A stretch of DNA of 64,000 nucleotides. Origin: Acinetobacter tandoii DSM 14970 = CIP 107469. GTDB taxonomy: Bacteria > Pseudomonadota > Gammaproteobacteria > Pseudomonadales > Moraxellaceae. The notes beneath the pieces were generated by a model. The model ran no database searches. It was not told where the DNA came from and worked only from the letters and a program-made list of their open reading frames with translations. Both the position numbers and the translations under genes were made by a program. Where the stretch lies: positions 170,906 through 234,905 of the forward strand of contig NZ_KE007368.1 of the NCBI RefSeq assembly GCF_000400735.1, in the 5' to 3' direction. This document shows, one piece after another, positions 35,421-47,285 of the stretch (the stretch's first letter is position 1; every line of letters starts with the position of its first letter).

Positions 35421-35569
35421 TTCATACCATATATTAAATAAAATCTAAAATTAACATAATACACCGTCTAAGAAAGGTAATTCATAACGTAGATATTCAA
35501 ATATCTTAAGGTGTAAAAAGTATTATTTGCACAACTCATTTAAGTTTAAATTAAAAAGCATCATTCCAT

Positions 35570-35600
35570 AAAAAACCGCTCTTACGAGCGGTTTTTTATT
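35570..35600 (-). terminator. Terminator of katG
   Basis: AAAAAACCGCT and AGCGGTTTTTT flank the loop CTTACG. It sits 10 bp past the katG stop on the minus strand, with T-runs in both directions. Confidence 0.93.
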
Positions 35601-35610
35601 TGAGTGAAAA

Positions 35611-38113
<2,503 letters not shown>

Positions 38114-38569
38114 ATGCAGAATGATCTCGATCACATCATTCAACAATATGACATCATCTTATTTGATGCCATTTGTGTTATCTGTAATGGTTGGGCACGT
38201 TTTCTCATCCAACATGATCCGCAGGCTCAATTCAAACTCGCTTCAGCCCAGTCCCTTTTGGGAGAAAAAATTCTTGAATATTATGGGATGTCGACCACAC
38301 ATTACACCACTATGATTGTGATTATCGATGGGCAATTATTTACAGAATCTACCGCCTTATTAAAAGTACTGGCTCGACTCGGTCTGCCTTTCTCTCTGAT
38401 GAAAATTGGTTATCTTATTCCACGCCCATTTCGGGATTTTCTATATCGTCGGGTTGCACTTAATCGCTATACCCTTTTTGGTAAAACTGATACTTGCCTC
38501 ATTCCATCCCAAGAAAATAAACATCATTTTCTAGAACAGATCATCCGTGAATACTCAACGACTCAATAA
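38114..38569 (+). CDS. DCC family (DUF393) thiol-disulfide oxidoreductase-like protein
   Basis: 151 residues. YDIILFDAICVICNGWARFLIQHD carries the CxxC of the DCC/DUF393 family, which usually reads FDGxCxxC; here the glycine is replaced by alanine. ALLKVLARLGLPFSLMKIGYLIPRPFRDFLYRRVALNRYTLFG matches the family C-terminal half (the common end WxxRYRLFG). A thiol redox function is assumed for the family and not proven. It overlaps the following DoxX-like gene by 23 bp. Confidence 0.86.
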   Translation: MQNDLDHIIQQYDIILFDAICVICNGWARFLIQHDPQAQFKLASAQSLLGEKILEYYGMSTTHYTTMIVIIDGQLFTESTALLKVLARLGLPFSLMKIGYLIPRPFRDFLYRRVALNRYTLFGKTDTCLIPSQENKHHFLEQIIREYSTTQ

Positions 38570-38939
38570 AAAGACGCTTCAAACCATTCATATGAGCCTA
38601 GCAATACTGTGGATTTATCAAGGTCTGATTCCCAAAATTCTATTTCAAGCCGATGATGAACGCCGTATTTGGATGTTACAGGGATTTAATGATCAAGCTG
38701 CAATTAGCCTGATGCAATGTTCTGGCGCAATCGAAATCATCTTCGGAGCATTATTTTTAACGGGTTATAAAACCTTAGCGCTCCATTATCTCAATATTGT
38801 CGGTATGCTCGGATTAAGCTTTTTAATTTTGATTGTCGACCCACACTATTTCACCCAAGCCTTTAATCCCTTTGTGATGAATATTGCGATGCTGGCTTTG
38901 TCCTTAACCGCCATTCGCCTCATAAAAGATCAAGAATAA
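38547..38939 (+). CDS. DoxX-like family membrane protein
   Basis: 130 residues with four hydrophobic segments. LAILWIYQGLIPKILFQADDERRIW and GAIEIIFGALFLTGY fit the DoxX-like (PF13781) four-helix membrane family. It starts inside the 3' end of the DCC gene, so the two are translationally linked. DCC and DoxX-like genes often pair, which suggests a shared membrane redox task (inference). Confidence 0.8.
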   Translation: MNTQRLNKKTLQTIHMSLAILWIYQGLIPKILFQADDERRIWMLQGFNDQAAISLMQCSGAIEIIFGALFLTGYKTLALHYLNIVGMLGLSFLILIVDPHYFTQAFNPFVMNIAMLALSLTAIRLIKDQE

Positions 38940-38963
38940 ACACTTTAAAACACGGATGATGCT

Positions 38964-40013
38964 TTAAACAATTAAACGCTTACCTTCCCGAATGCAGTAA
39001 AACGGATTCATTAATTTTGACGAACCACGCATCGCTACATGTAAATCATGTTCAGGCTGCTCGCGTGCTTCATCCGTCAATTGATAACTACGGTAATGAA
39101 TAGCCAATGAACATCTGGCATGTAAATCTTTATGTGCCTGAAAAGCATCTTCAGGGTTCATATGCATATAACGCATCAACTCACGTGGCTCATAAGCACC
39201 AATCGGCAACAAGGCAATACGTGGAGGCCCCAAACGGGTATGAATTTCCTTAAAATGCGGTGAATAACCTGTATCGCCTGCAAAGAAACTATATTCACGT
39301 CCCTGTTTAACTGCAAAACCACCCCAAAGCGCCATGTTCTGATCACGTATTCCACGACCAGATCCATGTTGTGCGGGGGTATAGATCAATTCCAGTTCAT
39401 GAAACTGTGCAGATTGCCACCAGTCCAGTTCAATCACATGCATACTTTTCGGTAAATACCAGCCATTACCCAAGCCTGTGTAAATCGGCATGGCGAACTT
39501 GTCATGCAACCAGTTCAGGCTTGCCAAATCCATATGATCATAATGATTATGGCTGAGCAAAACAGCATGAATGGGCGGTAATTCTTCTAGCGCAATCCCT
39601 GCGGGACAAAAACGCTTCGGCCCACGGCCCTGTTTCGGACTGACAAATTCAGCCCAAACAGGATCCGTGAGAAAATTATAAGGGCCAATCTGTAATAATA
39701 CGGTGGCATGTCCCACAAACCAGACTTGCCAATCATTCAGTGCCGCATTGGGACGACTTTGTGGCAATACACGTGGGGTTGTAGAAGCAGCCTCTAATGG
39801 GGTTTCTTTGTCCCAAGTCGATGACTTTCGTTTTAACAACCACTTGAACAAATCAAAATGACTACGCCCCTCTGGCGCATGCAGAGGATTGGAAAAACGC
39901 GTGCCGTTAAAGTGGGCAGATTCAAGATACTGAAAAGCGGGTTTACGCCAAGTATGTGACCAACACTCTTGGGTTTTAATCTGAAAATGTGGTTGTTCTA
40001 AGTTCTGCTTCAT
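38964..40013 (-). CDS. MBL-fold metallo-hydrolase, NAPE-PLD/UlaG-like
   Basis: 349 residues. The metallo-beta-lactamase HxHxDH motif is LLSHNHYDHMDLASL. Further metal-binding segments are YTPAQHGSGRG and FFAGDTGYSPHFKEI, with a C-terminal AIHYRSYQL. N-terminal FWFVGHATVLLQIGPYNFLTDPVW-like sequence is typical of the NAPE-hydrolysing phospholipase D-like branch. A phospholipid or related phosphodiester substrate is likely but unproven. It is convergent with the DoxX-like gene. Confidence 0.88.
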   Translation of the reverse strand: MKQNLEQPHFQIKTQECWSHTWRKPAFQYLESAHFNGTRFSNPLHAPEGRSHFDLFKWLLKRKSSTWDKETPLEAASTTPRVLPQSRPNAALNDWQVWFVGHATVLLQIGPYNFLTDPVWAEFVSPKQGRGPKRFCPAGIALEELPPIHAVLLSHNHYDHMDLASLNWLHDKFAMPIYTGLGNGWYLPKSMHVIELDWWQSAQFHELELIYTPAQHGSGRGIRDQNMALWGGFAVKQGREYSFFAGDTGYSPHFKEIHTRLGPPRIALLPIGAYEPRELMRYMHMNPEDAFQAHKDLHARCSLAIHYRSYQLTDEAREQPEHDLHVAMRGSSKLMNPFYCIREGKRLIV

Positions 40014-40193
40014 GTACTGTCATTATCTATAAGAAATATCACATTCACTGCAATAACATGAATGTCGAGATTGGCGTGTTTCTTATTGTAGATACTCTGT
40101 TTGGTAATTCAAGCCAAACTGTAAAATATACGCCTTAGTCTTCGATGGCGTCAGGTGAGATAGTAACGCGCGTGGTCATACCAAAATTTGATG

Positions 40194-40232
40194 AAAAAAA
40201 AGCGGCAGACTGGAATTCAGCCCAGTCTGCCG
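40194..40232 (-). terminator. Terminator of the hca/mhpB operon
   Basis: CGGCAGACTGG and CCCAGTCTGCCG (40203-40232) form an 11-bp stem; on the minus strand eight T residues follow (40194-40201). It lies 20 bp after the ferredoxin reductase stop codon. Confidence 0.94.
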
Positions 40233-40251
40233 AGGTTGTAAACCCAGAAAT

Positions 40252-41478
40252 TTAAGCAATTTTGCGTAAATCTAAACCTTGATCTAAATGCTGTTCTGCT
40301 TCAAATGCTGCATTTTTAGCAATTAACTTTTTCAAGTGACGTATTTCTTTGGCTGCATTTATAGTAATACCACCCACAATGATGCCATTGGTTACACCAA
40401 ACAGAACACAAGAACAAGCTGAGCCTAAAGTGGCATCCATTTCACCGCGGACATGCCATTCCACTGCCTGCATATCACCCACAAACTGATAGTTAATATC
40501 GAGCTGATCCGTCCAGAACCATTCAGGATTTGGTTTTGGATGCTCCACACCCATCACGTGACGTGCAAAAATTCCAGCCTGTAAATTGGCATTTTCCCAT
40601 GTTTCCACACGGCGGTAATGCCCATCCGCACGTAACTGAGTCGCGACATCACCCGCAGCATAAATATCGGGATGTGAAGTTTGACAATTTTCATTGACCT
40701 GAATGGCAAAATCAACCGCTAAACCTGCATCCACTGCCAGTCGGGCATTCGGCACTATCCCAATCCCGTAAATCACAGCATCGGCATGTAGTTCCTCACC
40801 ATCGGCCAGCGTGATCACCACATCTTCACCGTCTAAACGACAGGTGCTGATTTGCGTATTCAGACGGACATCAACACCCGCTTGACGCTGCTGTGCCAAT
40901 AAAAACTCACTCAAAATCTGCGGGGATGAACGCCCCATTACCATTGGTCCCATTTCAATCACGGTCACTTGGCAATCTTTAAAACGCGCAGAGGAAGCCA
41001 GTTCCAATCCAATAACCCCTCCACCAATTAAGACAATTCGCTGTCCAGCTTGTAGTACAGGCACTAGTGCTTGAGAGTCTTCCAGATTACGTAAGGTATA
41101 AACGTGTTGACCTAAAGCATCGAAATTCGGCAAGCGGCGCGCTGCGCCCCCTGTGGCAAGCAACAGTTTGTCATAAGCAATCACATCTCCCTTTTGCAAT
41201 TCAACGGTTTTTGCCTCTGGGTTAATTTTGACTACGCCATTACCACGAATATGAGCTACGCCCAAGGTCGCCAATTTCTCTTCAGATAAAATCTCAACCT
41301 TGGTTTCTTCAGGCTTTAAAATCACATCTTTGGATAAAGGTGGACGCTCATAAGGCAAATGAAGTTCATCCCCAATCAGGATAATGTTGCCCTCATACTT
41401 GTTACCGCGAAGTTCTAAAATCGCACTCGCACCCGCCTGTCCCGCACCGACGATGACAATGGTTTCAATATTGCTCAT
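40252..41478 (-). CDS. hcaD: 3-phenylpropionate/cinnamate dioxygenase ferredoxin-NAD(+) reductase
   Basis: 408 residues from ATG 41478, with AAAGGG upstream. FAD-dependent reductase that passes electrons from NADH to the Rieske ferredoxin. FAD motif IVIVGAGQAGASAI at residues 5-18, LPYERPPLSKD, NAD motif IVLIGGGVIGLELASSA and IYAAGDVAT are all present. Close in layout to E. coli HcaD and BphA4-type reductases. It lies 5 bp after mhpB in a long minus-strand operon and ends at a strong terminator. Confidence 0.9.
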   Translation of the reverse strand: MSNIETIVIVGAGQAGASAILELRGNKYEGNIILIGDELHLPYERPPLSKDVILKPEETKVEILSEEKLATLGVAHIRGNGVVKINPEAKTVELQKGDVIAYDKLLLATGGAARRLPNFDALGQHVYTLRNLEDSQALVPVLQAGQRIVLIGGGVIGLELASSARFKDCQVTVIEMGPMVMGRSSPQILSEFLLAQQRQAGVDVRLNTQISTCRLDGEDVVITLADGEELHADAVIYGIGIVPNARLAVDAGLAVDFAIQVNENCQTSHPDIYAAGDVATQLRADGHYRRVETWENANLQAGIFARHVMGVEHPKPNPEWFWTDQLDINYQFVGDMQAVEWHVRGEMDATLGSACSCVLFGVTNGIIVGGITINAAKEIRHLKKLIAKNAAFEAEQHLDQGLDLRKIA

Positions 41479-41483
41479 TTGAT

Positions 41484-42449
41484 TCACCCTTTTAACTCTG
41501 CCGATACAATACCAAAGCCCGCAATCCACTCACTGATGTCTTCATAACAATGCGTGGTCATCTCGTATTCACCGAGTTCATGTAATGCAGCAAATGCCGC
41601 CATCCAAGAACGGACTTCCTGACCACCACGCCCACCATCACGGCGAATGTCGGCTTCGGTCATGGCTTCAATTGTGGCAAAATCTGCTTTGGCAAATGTT
41701 TCAAGCAATGCACGATCCCATTCTGGATTGAGCGGCACGGCAACAGATTGATCCCCCGCAGCCAGTTTTTGCCCAACCGCAATAATTTTGGCTTGACGAT
41801 TATTACGTGATTCTTCACTTGGATTACGTCCACAAATTAAGAACTCTTCCACCTCTGGCGGTACAGCACCCATTTGTGGTGTCGGAGGGTCATGCGAAAG
41901 CCCACCTGTCCCTAAAATTAACACCCGTTCATTTTCAAGATTTAAGGACTGAATAAACTGTCCAACCGCACGTCCCAAAGCAATCGTTCGCTTGGTGGTG
42001 GGCATCGGTGCCGCTGCGCCATTAATAAAAATCGGAATGGTTGGATAACGATCTAGCTGACCATCACACAGGAAATGTAGTGGTTGCGTCACGCCATGGT
42101 CGGCTTGCATTCGGTAGGAATAGGCAACATCGACACCTTCATCCAGTACACGACGCACTAAAGCAATTGCAGTGTCTTCAGGGACATTAATTTTGTCGTT
42201 GTCTTTGCCATAGTCCCAATCACCTGCCGCAGTTGCACGAATACCCACACAGAAACTTGGCATCAAATCATAGAAAAAACCATTAAAATGGTCTGGACCA
42301 AAGGTAATGATGAGGGTTGGGTCATACGCTTTGACTTCTGCTGAAAGTTGGGCAAAAGTATCACGTACAATCTGTTCTTTACGCTGTTCTTGCGGTGAAG
42401 CAAATTCCATTAAGGGACTGTGCGATGCACAAATGAGTTTAACGGCCAT
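41484..42449 (-). CDS. mhpB: 2,3-dihydroxyphenylpropionate/2,3-dihydroxycinnamate 1,2-dioxygenase
   Basis: 321 residues from ATG 42449, with GGAGTC upstream (E. coli MhpB 314). Extradiol (class III) ring-cleavage enzyme using Fe(II). ICASHSPLMEF, FGPDHFNGFFYDLMPSFCVGIRA, QADHGVTQPL and GTGGLSHDPPTPQMG are hallmark segments with the metal-binding His residues. It cleaves the catechol formed by HcaB. A 324-bp gap containing a three-hairpin repeat separates it from hcaB, and hcaD follows after 5 bp. Confidence 0.94.
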   Translation of the reverse strand: MAVKLICASHSPLMEFASPQEQRKEQIVRDTFAQLSAEVKAYDPTLIITFGPDHFNGFFYDLMPSFCVGIRATAAGDWDYGKDNDKINVPEDTAIALVRRVLDEGVDVAYSYRMQADHGVTQPLHFLCDGQLDRYPTIPIFINGAAAPMPTTKRTIALGRAVGQFIQSLNLENERVLILGTGGLSHDPPTPQMGAVPPEVEEFLICGRNPSEESRNNRQAKIIAVGQKLAAGDQSVAVPLNPEWDRALLETFAKADFATIEAMTEADIRRDGGRGGQEVRSWMAAFAALHELGEYEMTTHCYEDISEWIAGFGIVSAELKG

Positions 42450-42773
42450 GTGTGACTCCAAAATAAAAATATCTACTAAAAAGACAGCTGCCCAGTAAAG
42501 TCTTTAGCAAATGGCTTAAATCATTGTGAGTGGTTTCAAATGAAATATAGAATTCACGATGCTATTCACTATCACGGTTGGCGACATGGACGTCGCCGTT
42601 GGGTGGAGGTTTCAGGGATGAACCTCTCACCCAACAATGGATTTTTGTTACTTTTGATCCGTCAAAAGTAAGGAAATGCCTCCGAAAAACCATCTAAACT
42701 TTCGCATTTATTTGAGGCTGTGCTTCATTTAATTTAAATCTGGGCTAATCAAAAACAAAGCAGCACACCCAAA
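42450..42773. other. Intra-operon gap, 324 bp, holding a hairpin repeat
   Basis: Unusually long gap between hcaB and mhpB, which otherwise look co-transcribed. It contains the three-hairpin repeat at 42580-42671. No ORF or terminator with a T-run is visible on the minus strand. Confidence 0.6.
42580..42671 (+). repeat. Three-hairpin intergenic repeat, copy 1
   Basis: Hairpin 1 is GGCGAC-ATGGAC-GTCGCC (42580-42597). Hairpin 2 is GTTGGGTGGAGGTT (42598-42611) pairing with AACCTCTCACCCAAC (42621-42635). Hairpin 3 is TTACTTTTGA (42648-42657) pairing with TCAAAAGTAA (42662-42671). The same three-part layout recurs at 56500-56622 with compensating changes. Confidence 0.82.
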
Positions 42774-43589
42774 TCACTCATCAAAGAACCCTGCACGAGG
42801 TTGGCGTAAGCCACGAATGCCTAAACCACATTCAGCATTGATCAGAACACCAGTCAGTGGACGGTTGTTTTGACGCGATGCCAATAAAACGTATGAACCC
42901 GTCATCTCTTCAGGTTCAGGCAAGAAATTCAGTGGCATACCCCGAGCAATCTTTTCAGGGTCACGTGCATCGAGTAGCCCCAAATTTTCTTGACCTAAAG
43001 ATGCCGCCCCTTTGATATTGACATTCATACCTGACGGCGCCACCGCATTCACTCGTACTTTAGGCGCAAGTTCATAGGCCAATTCTTTCATCACACCTAC
43101 CCCTGCATGCTTAGAGGCTGTATATACGGGACCTCCGCCTGCTGAGTACAAGGCTGAATTAGACAAAGTAAATATGATAGAACCTTCAGAAGCTATCAAT
43201 GCATCCAGTGCAGCCTTTGCCCCCAAGATGAGCGACTTGGTGTTAATGCCCATAATTTCATCAAAGGCTTTGTCTAACTGCTCACCCGAAGTATTGACGA
43301 TATCGGCATAATGATCCCAAATACCTGCATTACCGACAAAACAGTCCAGTTTGCCAAAACGCTCAAGCGTGGCATTCACGGCACGGACATTGTCTTCATA
43401 GCAAGCCACATCACCCGCAATGGCAAGAATGCGATCACCAAAATGTGCCTGTAATGCCTCAACTTTGGCTTGTGAACGCTGTAGAACAGCCACTTGTGCA
43501 CCTTCTGCTAAAAAGCGCTCAACCAAAGCCCAACCCAGACCAGAACCGCCTCCCGTAATCAGGGCAACTTCACCTTGTAGCCAGCCCAT
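42774..43589 (-). CDS. hcaB: 3-phenylpropionate-dihydrodiol/cinnamic acid-dihydrodiol dehydrogenase
   Basis: 271 residues (E. coli HcaB 270). Short-chain dehydrogenase that rearomatises the cis-dihydrodiol to the 2,3-dihydroxy catechol with NAD. Cofactor motif ALITGGGSGLGWALV at residues 9-23, NAG(I) at VGNAGIWDHY, catalytic Ser in LSNSALYSAGGGP and YxxxK in YTASKHAGV. It starts 2 bp after hcaC. Confidence 0.94.
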   Translation of the reverse strand: MGWLQGEVALITGGGSGLGWALVERFLAEGAQVAVLQRSQAKVEALQAHFGDRILAIAGDVACYEDNVRAVNATLERFGKLDCFVGNAGIWDHYADIVNTSGEQLDKAFDEIMGINTKSLILGAKAALDALIASEGSIIFTLSNSALYSAGGGPVYTASKHAGVGVMKELAYELAPKVRVNAVAPSGMNVNIKGAASLGQENLGLLDARDPEKIARGMPLNFLPEPEEMTGSYVLLASRQNNRPLTGVLINAECGLGIRGLRQPRAGFFDE

Positions 43590-43591
43590 GC

Positions 43592-43918
43592 TTATACCCC
43601 TGTCATTTCAACAAACAATTGTCCATCTTCCACAATCACAGGAAAGGTCTGAATAGGATCGGTCGCAGGTAGGCATAAAGCCTGACCTGTTTTTAGACAG
43701 AAACGCGCAGAATGTAATGGGCATTCCACCGTGCCGTCCTCTTCCAAATAGCCTTCTGACATGGAGGCATTGCCATGTGAACAACGGTCATTCATGGCAA
43801 AGAACTCACCACCATTGTTGAATACAGCCAGTGCTTCGATACCGTTCACACCGCAGTCTACTTTCAATGCTTCACCTTCATCTAATTCATCGATTTGGCA
43901 AACAAAAATCTTATTCAT
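43592..43918 (-). CDS. hcaC: 3-phenylpropionate/cinnamate dioxygenase ferredoxin subunit
   Basis: 108 residues (E. coli HcaC 106). Rieske [2Fe-2S] ferredoxin; ligands are CSHG (Cys and His) and CPLHSARF, 17 residues apart. It carries electrons from HcaD to the terminal oxygenase. Its start overlaps the hcaF stop by one base. Confidence 0.94.
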   Translation of the reverse strand: MNKIFVCQIDELDEGEALKVDCGVNGIEALAVFNNGGEFFAMNDRCSHGNASMSEGYLEEDGTVECPLHSARFCLKTGQALCLPATDPIQTFPVIVEDGQLFVEMTGV

Positions 43919-44436
43919 TAGAAGAACACACTCAGGTTATGGGAGTTGTAAGTCACTTGGTCTAAAGTGATTTTACGGTTAAAAATCTGGAAACCCTGCT
44001 CGGTATCCACTTTGCGAATCTTGTCATGACGCTTACCGCAGTAGATGGTGACATCTTTTTCTTTCTGGGTACGGTAGAGTAAATACGTCACGTAAACATC
44101 ATACTCACCTTCGACTTCAGTCGCTTCAACCATGATGTTAGAAACCATATGCGTGGTGCGTGATGGAGGTTCTTCAGCCCATGCCATCCCTGTTTCCAAA
44201 CGTGCAACACGACGTTCTAACAAGTCTTTAGTATCGTTAAATACCCACGTCGTTGGTGGCTCAACAGAACGACGACGGTCACGAGTTTGCGCATTCGGTG
44301 TGGTGCGTAGGGTATAGGCAATATCATCTGCCAAGACATCCAACCACTCACGGAATTTCCAGTCGTCGAGCAATTTTGCTTCACGGTAAAGGAACTGACT
44401 GATCTGATGTTGAAGTTGTAAGCTGATCTGACTCAT
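43918..44436 (-). CDS. hcaF: 3-phenylpropionate/cinnamate dioxygenase beta subunit
   Basis: 172 residues, the same length as E. coli HcaF. Small subunit of the ring-hydroxylating oxygenase with a cystatin/NTF2-like fold. The segments [41 protein letters not shown] and [19 protein letters not shown] are nearly identical to HcaF. It overlaps hcaE by 4 bp (ATGA), so translation is coupled. Confidence 0.95.
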   Translation of the reverse strand: MSQISLQLQHQISQFLYREAKLLDDWKFREWLDVLADDIAYTLRTTPNAQTRDRRRSVEPPTTWVFNDTKDLLERRVARLETGMAWAEEPPSRTTHMVSNIMVEATEVEGEYDVYVTYLLYRTQKEKDVTIYCGKRHDKIRKVDTEQGFQIFNRKITLDQVTYNSHNLSVFF

Positions 44437-45800
44437 TTCATCAACTCCTTTTCATAGTCTTCCGCGGCTTTTTCGACTTCTTCCCATGTTTCATGAATCA
44501 ACAAATCTGCCCAACGACGGTACATTGCACGTGCTGCTGTTTCAGAGAAAATGTAGTTGGTGATGCCCGGAATGCCATCTTCACGGACTTTTTCATTACC
44601 CAAGCCCATTTCCATGATCAACGGATTATTTCGCGCTTTATAGCCACGAAGTACTTTTTGGATTTCAATCCAGTTTTCCGAGTCATCTTGCTCAAGGAAA
44701 CCTGCAGGTCCAAAAGCACGCGTTGCAGAACGTTCAAAGGCTTCTTTCACTTCTTGAGAAGCTTCGGCGTCGGCGATACAGAACGCCCAGACTTCAGTTT
44801 TATTTGGACCACGCGGATGCCATACTCGAAGCGTTGCCGTTCCATTTAACCATGACATGGTCGGGAACATGGTGTTATGCCCCGCAAGACGTAGTGCACG
44901 TACTTCACCCAAACGCTCTTTAACTTCCTCAAAGGTTTCACGGAAGTAGTTCGCTACTTCACCATCCACCCAGACGTTTGCATCGGGCTTTTCTGTAAAG
45001 AAGAAGCCTGAACCATGACCACGTGAACCGTATTGAATGGCATCTTTAGCGGTTTCCCAAACTGGACGTGCGGTTTGTGCTGCACCGAGTTTTTTAGATG
45101 AGTCATCGTCGGGTTTTGCACCCAAAACTTGAATGGCAGAAGCATGTGAAAACAATGCATGGTACTGGTCCGATGCAAACTGTTCCGCAGCAAATTTCCA
45201 GTTACACTCGATTTCCCATTTGTGTACCCCACCAATAATTTCCGTTCCGCCAGGGCGACGGTCAAGCACACCATCTAAATACCAAGCAATGTCACCCATG
45301 TATTCAACGAGGTCAGGTGTAGATTCATCCCAACAACCGAAAATTAAACCTTTGTAGGTTTCGACACGGTTAACTTCAATCAAGCCCCATTTTTCTTTAC
45401 ACGCTCCCTGTGGAAAAGCACGATCTTCTAAAGGAATATCTTTGAGTGAACCATCAACCCCATAAGACCAGCCATGATATGGGCAGGTAAAAGCACGGGT
45501 GTTGCCACAATCAGCAAAGCTGACACGCATAGAACGGTGACGGCACTGGTTTAAAAGTGCTTTGATTGAGCCATCTTTTTGACGTACGACAATAATCGGG
45601 TCTTCACCCATATAAGTATTGAAAAAGTCGCCTGCCTTTGGAATTTGGCTTTCATGACATAGAAATAACCATGTACGCCCAAACACGCGTTCCAGTTCTA
45701 ATTCGTATAAATCTGGGTCTGTATAGATGGATGGCGAGATACGTCCATTTTGTGCATCGACCAAAGCGTCGATTTCACGCACATCAATTTTTCCACTCAT
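44433..45800 (-). CDS. hcaE: 3-phenylpropionate/cinnamate dioxygenase alpha subunit
   Basis: 455 residues from ATG 45800, with AGGAGAG upstream (E. coli HcaE 453). Terminal oxygenase large subunit: Rieske centre [17 protein letters not shown] followed by CPYHGWSYG, and the mononuclear iron site in the region [16 protein letters not shown]. The sequence is closely similar to E. coli HcaE over its full length, as far as memory allows. It adds O2 to the 2,3 positions of 3-phenylpropionate or cinnamate. First gene of the minus-strand operon, divergent from hcaR. Confidence 0.95.
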   Translation of the reverse strand: MSGKIDVREIDALVDAQNGRISPSIYTDPDLYELELERVFGRTWLFLCHESQIPKAGDFFNTYMGEDPIIVVRQKDGSIKALLNQCRHRSMRVSFADCGNTRAFTCPYHGWSYGVDGSLKDIPLEDRAFPQGACKEKWGLIEVNRVETYKGLIFGCWDESTPDLVEYMGDIAWYLDGVLDRRPGGTEIIGGVHKWEIECNWKFAAEQFASDQYHALFSHASAIQVLGAKPDDDSSKKLGAAQTARPVWETAKDAIQYGSRGHGSGFFFTEKPDANVWVDGEVANYFRETFEEVKERLGEVRALRLAGHNTMFPTMSWLNGTATLRVWHPRGPNKTEVWAFCIADAEASQEVKEAFERSATRAFGPAGFLEQDDSENWIEIQKVLRGYKARNNPLIMEMGLGNEKVREDGIPGITNYIFSETAARAMYRRWADLLIHETWEEVEKAAEDYEKELMK

Positions 45801-46004
45801 GAAAAGCTCTCCTGCGACCAATACACGGCACAACGTAAATAGACTCAACTTTTGAGGCATCATGATTTTTTAGACGGTTTTAGGGAAATATTTTTTTTGT
45901 TTCAATTAATATGTTTTAGCAATTATTGGAAAAGCTATTTCTTATATTAAAATCTCCGCACTCGGTTCAAGACCATTTATTTTCTAAATACTTGAATCAT
46001 CTTC

Positions 46005-46038
46005 ACGGCATAGTTGTTTATAGATTATACTTTGCCGT
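46005..46038. promoter_or_regulatory. Candidate HcaR operator in the divergent hcaE/hcaR promoter
   Basis: ACGGCA (46005-46010) and TGCCGT (46033-46038) form an inverted repeat with a 22-bp spacer in the 282-bp divergent region, 45 bp before the hcaR start. LysR regulators bind such sites next to their own gene. The assignment rests on position and symmetry only. Confidence 0.4.
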
Positions 46039-46082
46039 AGTCGTGGTAAGACATTTTTTGGATTACTCTGTGGGTTATTTAT

Positions 46083-46982
46083 ATGGAACTTAGACACCTT
46101 CGCTATTTCATTACCGTTGCTGAAGAACTGAACTTCAGTAAGGCCGCACTCAAACTGTATACTGCCCAACCCTCTTTAAGTCAGCAAATCAAAGACCTAG
46201 AAGAAGATGTTGGGGTACAGTTACTGTATCGAACCAAGCGAAAAGTGGAACTCACAGAAGAAGGGGCGGTTTTTCTAGAACAGGCTCGCCTAACCTTAGC
46301 ACAAGCAGACAAAGCGATTGCTATGGCACGTCAGGTGTCACAAGCCAAGCAGCAAATGCTACGCATTGGTTTTGTCCCCGTCGCAGAAATGAAAATTTTC
46401 CCTTATGTCCTGCCGAATTTGCGGGTACAAAACCCAGACTTAAAAATTGAATTGCTCAGTATGAACAATACCGAGCAAATGCGCTTGCTCAAGAAAGGTG
46501 AACTGGACATTACCTTTACGCGACATAATTTTCATAGTGATGAAATCGAAAGTCAGTTTGTACTACGTGAGCCGCTCATCTTCCTACTTCCCAAAGATCA
46601 TCCTCTAGCAAAGTACGAACGCATTCCTGTTAAGGCTTTAAATGGTATTGATTTTATTATTCCTGCAGTCGAGCAATCACAGACCTTGCACCATACCATT
46701 TTAGAGTTTGCCAAGGCGCAGAATATCGAATTTAACATCGTGCAAAAAGCTGACAACATTTTGTTCAATATCAACTCAATCGGTATGGGGCTTGGCTGTA
46801 CTATTTTACCTGGTTACATTGCCCCACTGACTATGAACAACACGGTGATTCGTCCACTTGAGGTCGAATTACCCTATTTAGATTTGTTTGTGAGCTATCG
46901 TAAAAACAACTCTTCACTGGCAGTAAATAAATTTTTGGAATTGCTGACCCGAGTTTTTTATTTAGATATTAATCGCGAATAA
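46083..46982 (+). CDS. hcaR: LysR family activator of the hca operon (HcaR-like)
   Basis: 299 residues (E. coli HcaR 296). The HTH region MELRHLRYFITVAEELNFSKAALKLYTAQPSLSQQIKDLEEDVGVQLLYRTKRKVELTEEG is very close to HcaR. The effector domain would bind 3-phenylpropionate or cinnamate. It is divergent from hcaE, the same arrangement as in E. coli. Confidence 0.9.
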   Translation: MELRHLRYFITVAEELNFSKAALKLYTAQPSLSQQIKDLEEDVGVQLLYRTKRKVELTEEGAVFLEQARLTLAQADKAIAMARQVSQAKQQMLRIGFVPVAEMKIFPYVLPNLRVQNPDLKIELLSMNNTEQMRLLKKGELDITFTRHNFHSDEIESQFVLREPLIFLLPKDHPLAKYERIPVKALNGIDFIIPAVEQSQTLHHTILEFAKAQNIEFNIVQKADNILFNINSIGMGLGCTILPGYIAPLTMNNTVIRPLEVELPYLDLFVSYRKNNSSLAVNKFLELLTRVFYLDINRE

Positions 46983-47285
46983 ATCCACATACAGTCCAGA
47001 TGAATCACTCAATTTGGCGCACCATTATTTCCTGAATAAATAACAGTGTGCCTTTTTCATGGCAAAATACCCTATATCGCCAGCGTATTTTCGCCCTTTT
47101 GTGTAAAGTAATTCGCTTCGTATTCCACGTTTTTACCTTGCCTGCTTTTCAAGCAAAAGAATACTAATCACAAGCCAATTTTTTGTCAGGTTTTACCTAC
47201 AACTTAAGTCTAAACTTAAACTTATATTCAAATAAATATGAATGCCTGAGTTGCACAAACAAGTAAAACTAAAAAGGAGAAAATC
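46983..47285. other. Intergenic region, 303 bp, after hcaR
   Basis: Holds the hcaR terminator (47017-47058) and the promoter region of the DUF1345 gene. A short AT-rich block at 47210-47240 precedes the AAAAGGAG ribosome site. Nothing else is recognised. Confidence 0.5.
47017..47058 (+). terminator. Terminator of hcaR
   Basis: GGCGCAC (47017-47023) pairs with GTGTGCC (47047-47053), with an inner ATTATTT/AATAAAT stem and five T residues after it. Confidence 0.8.
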
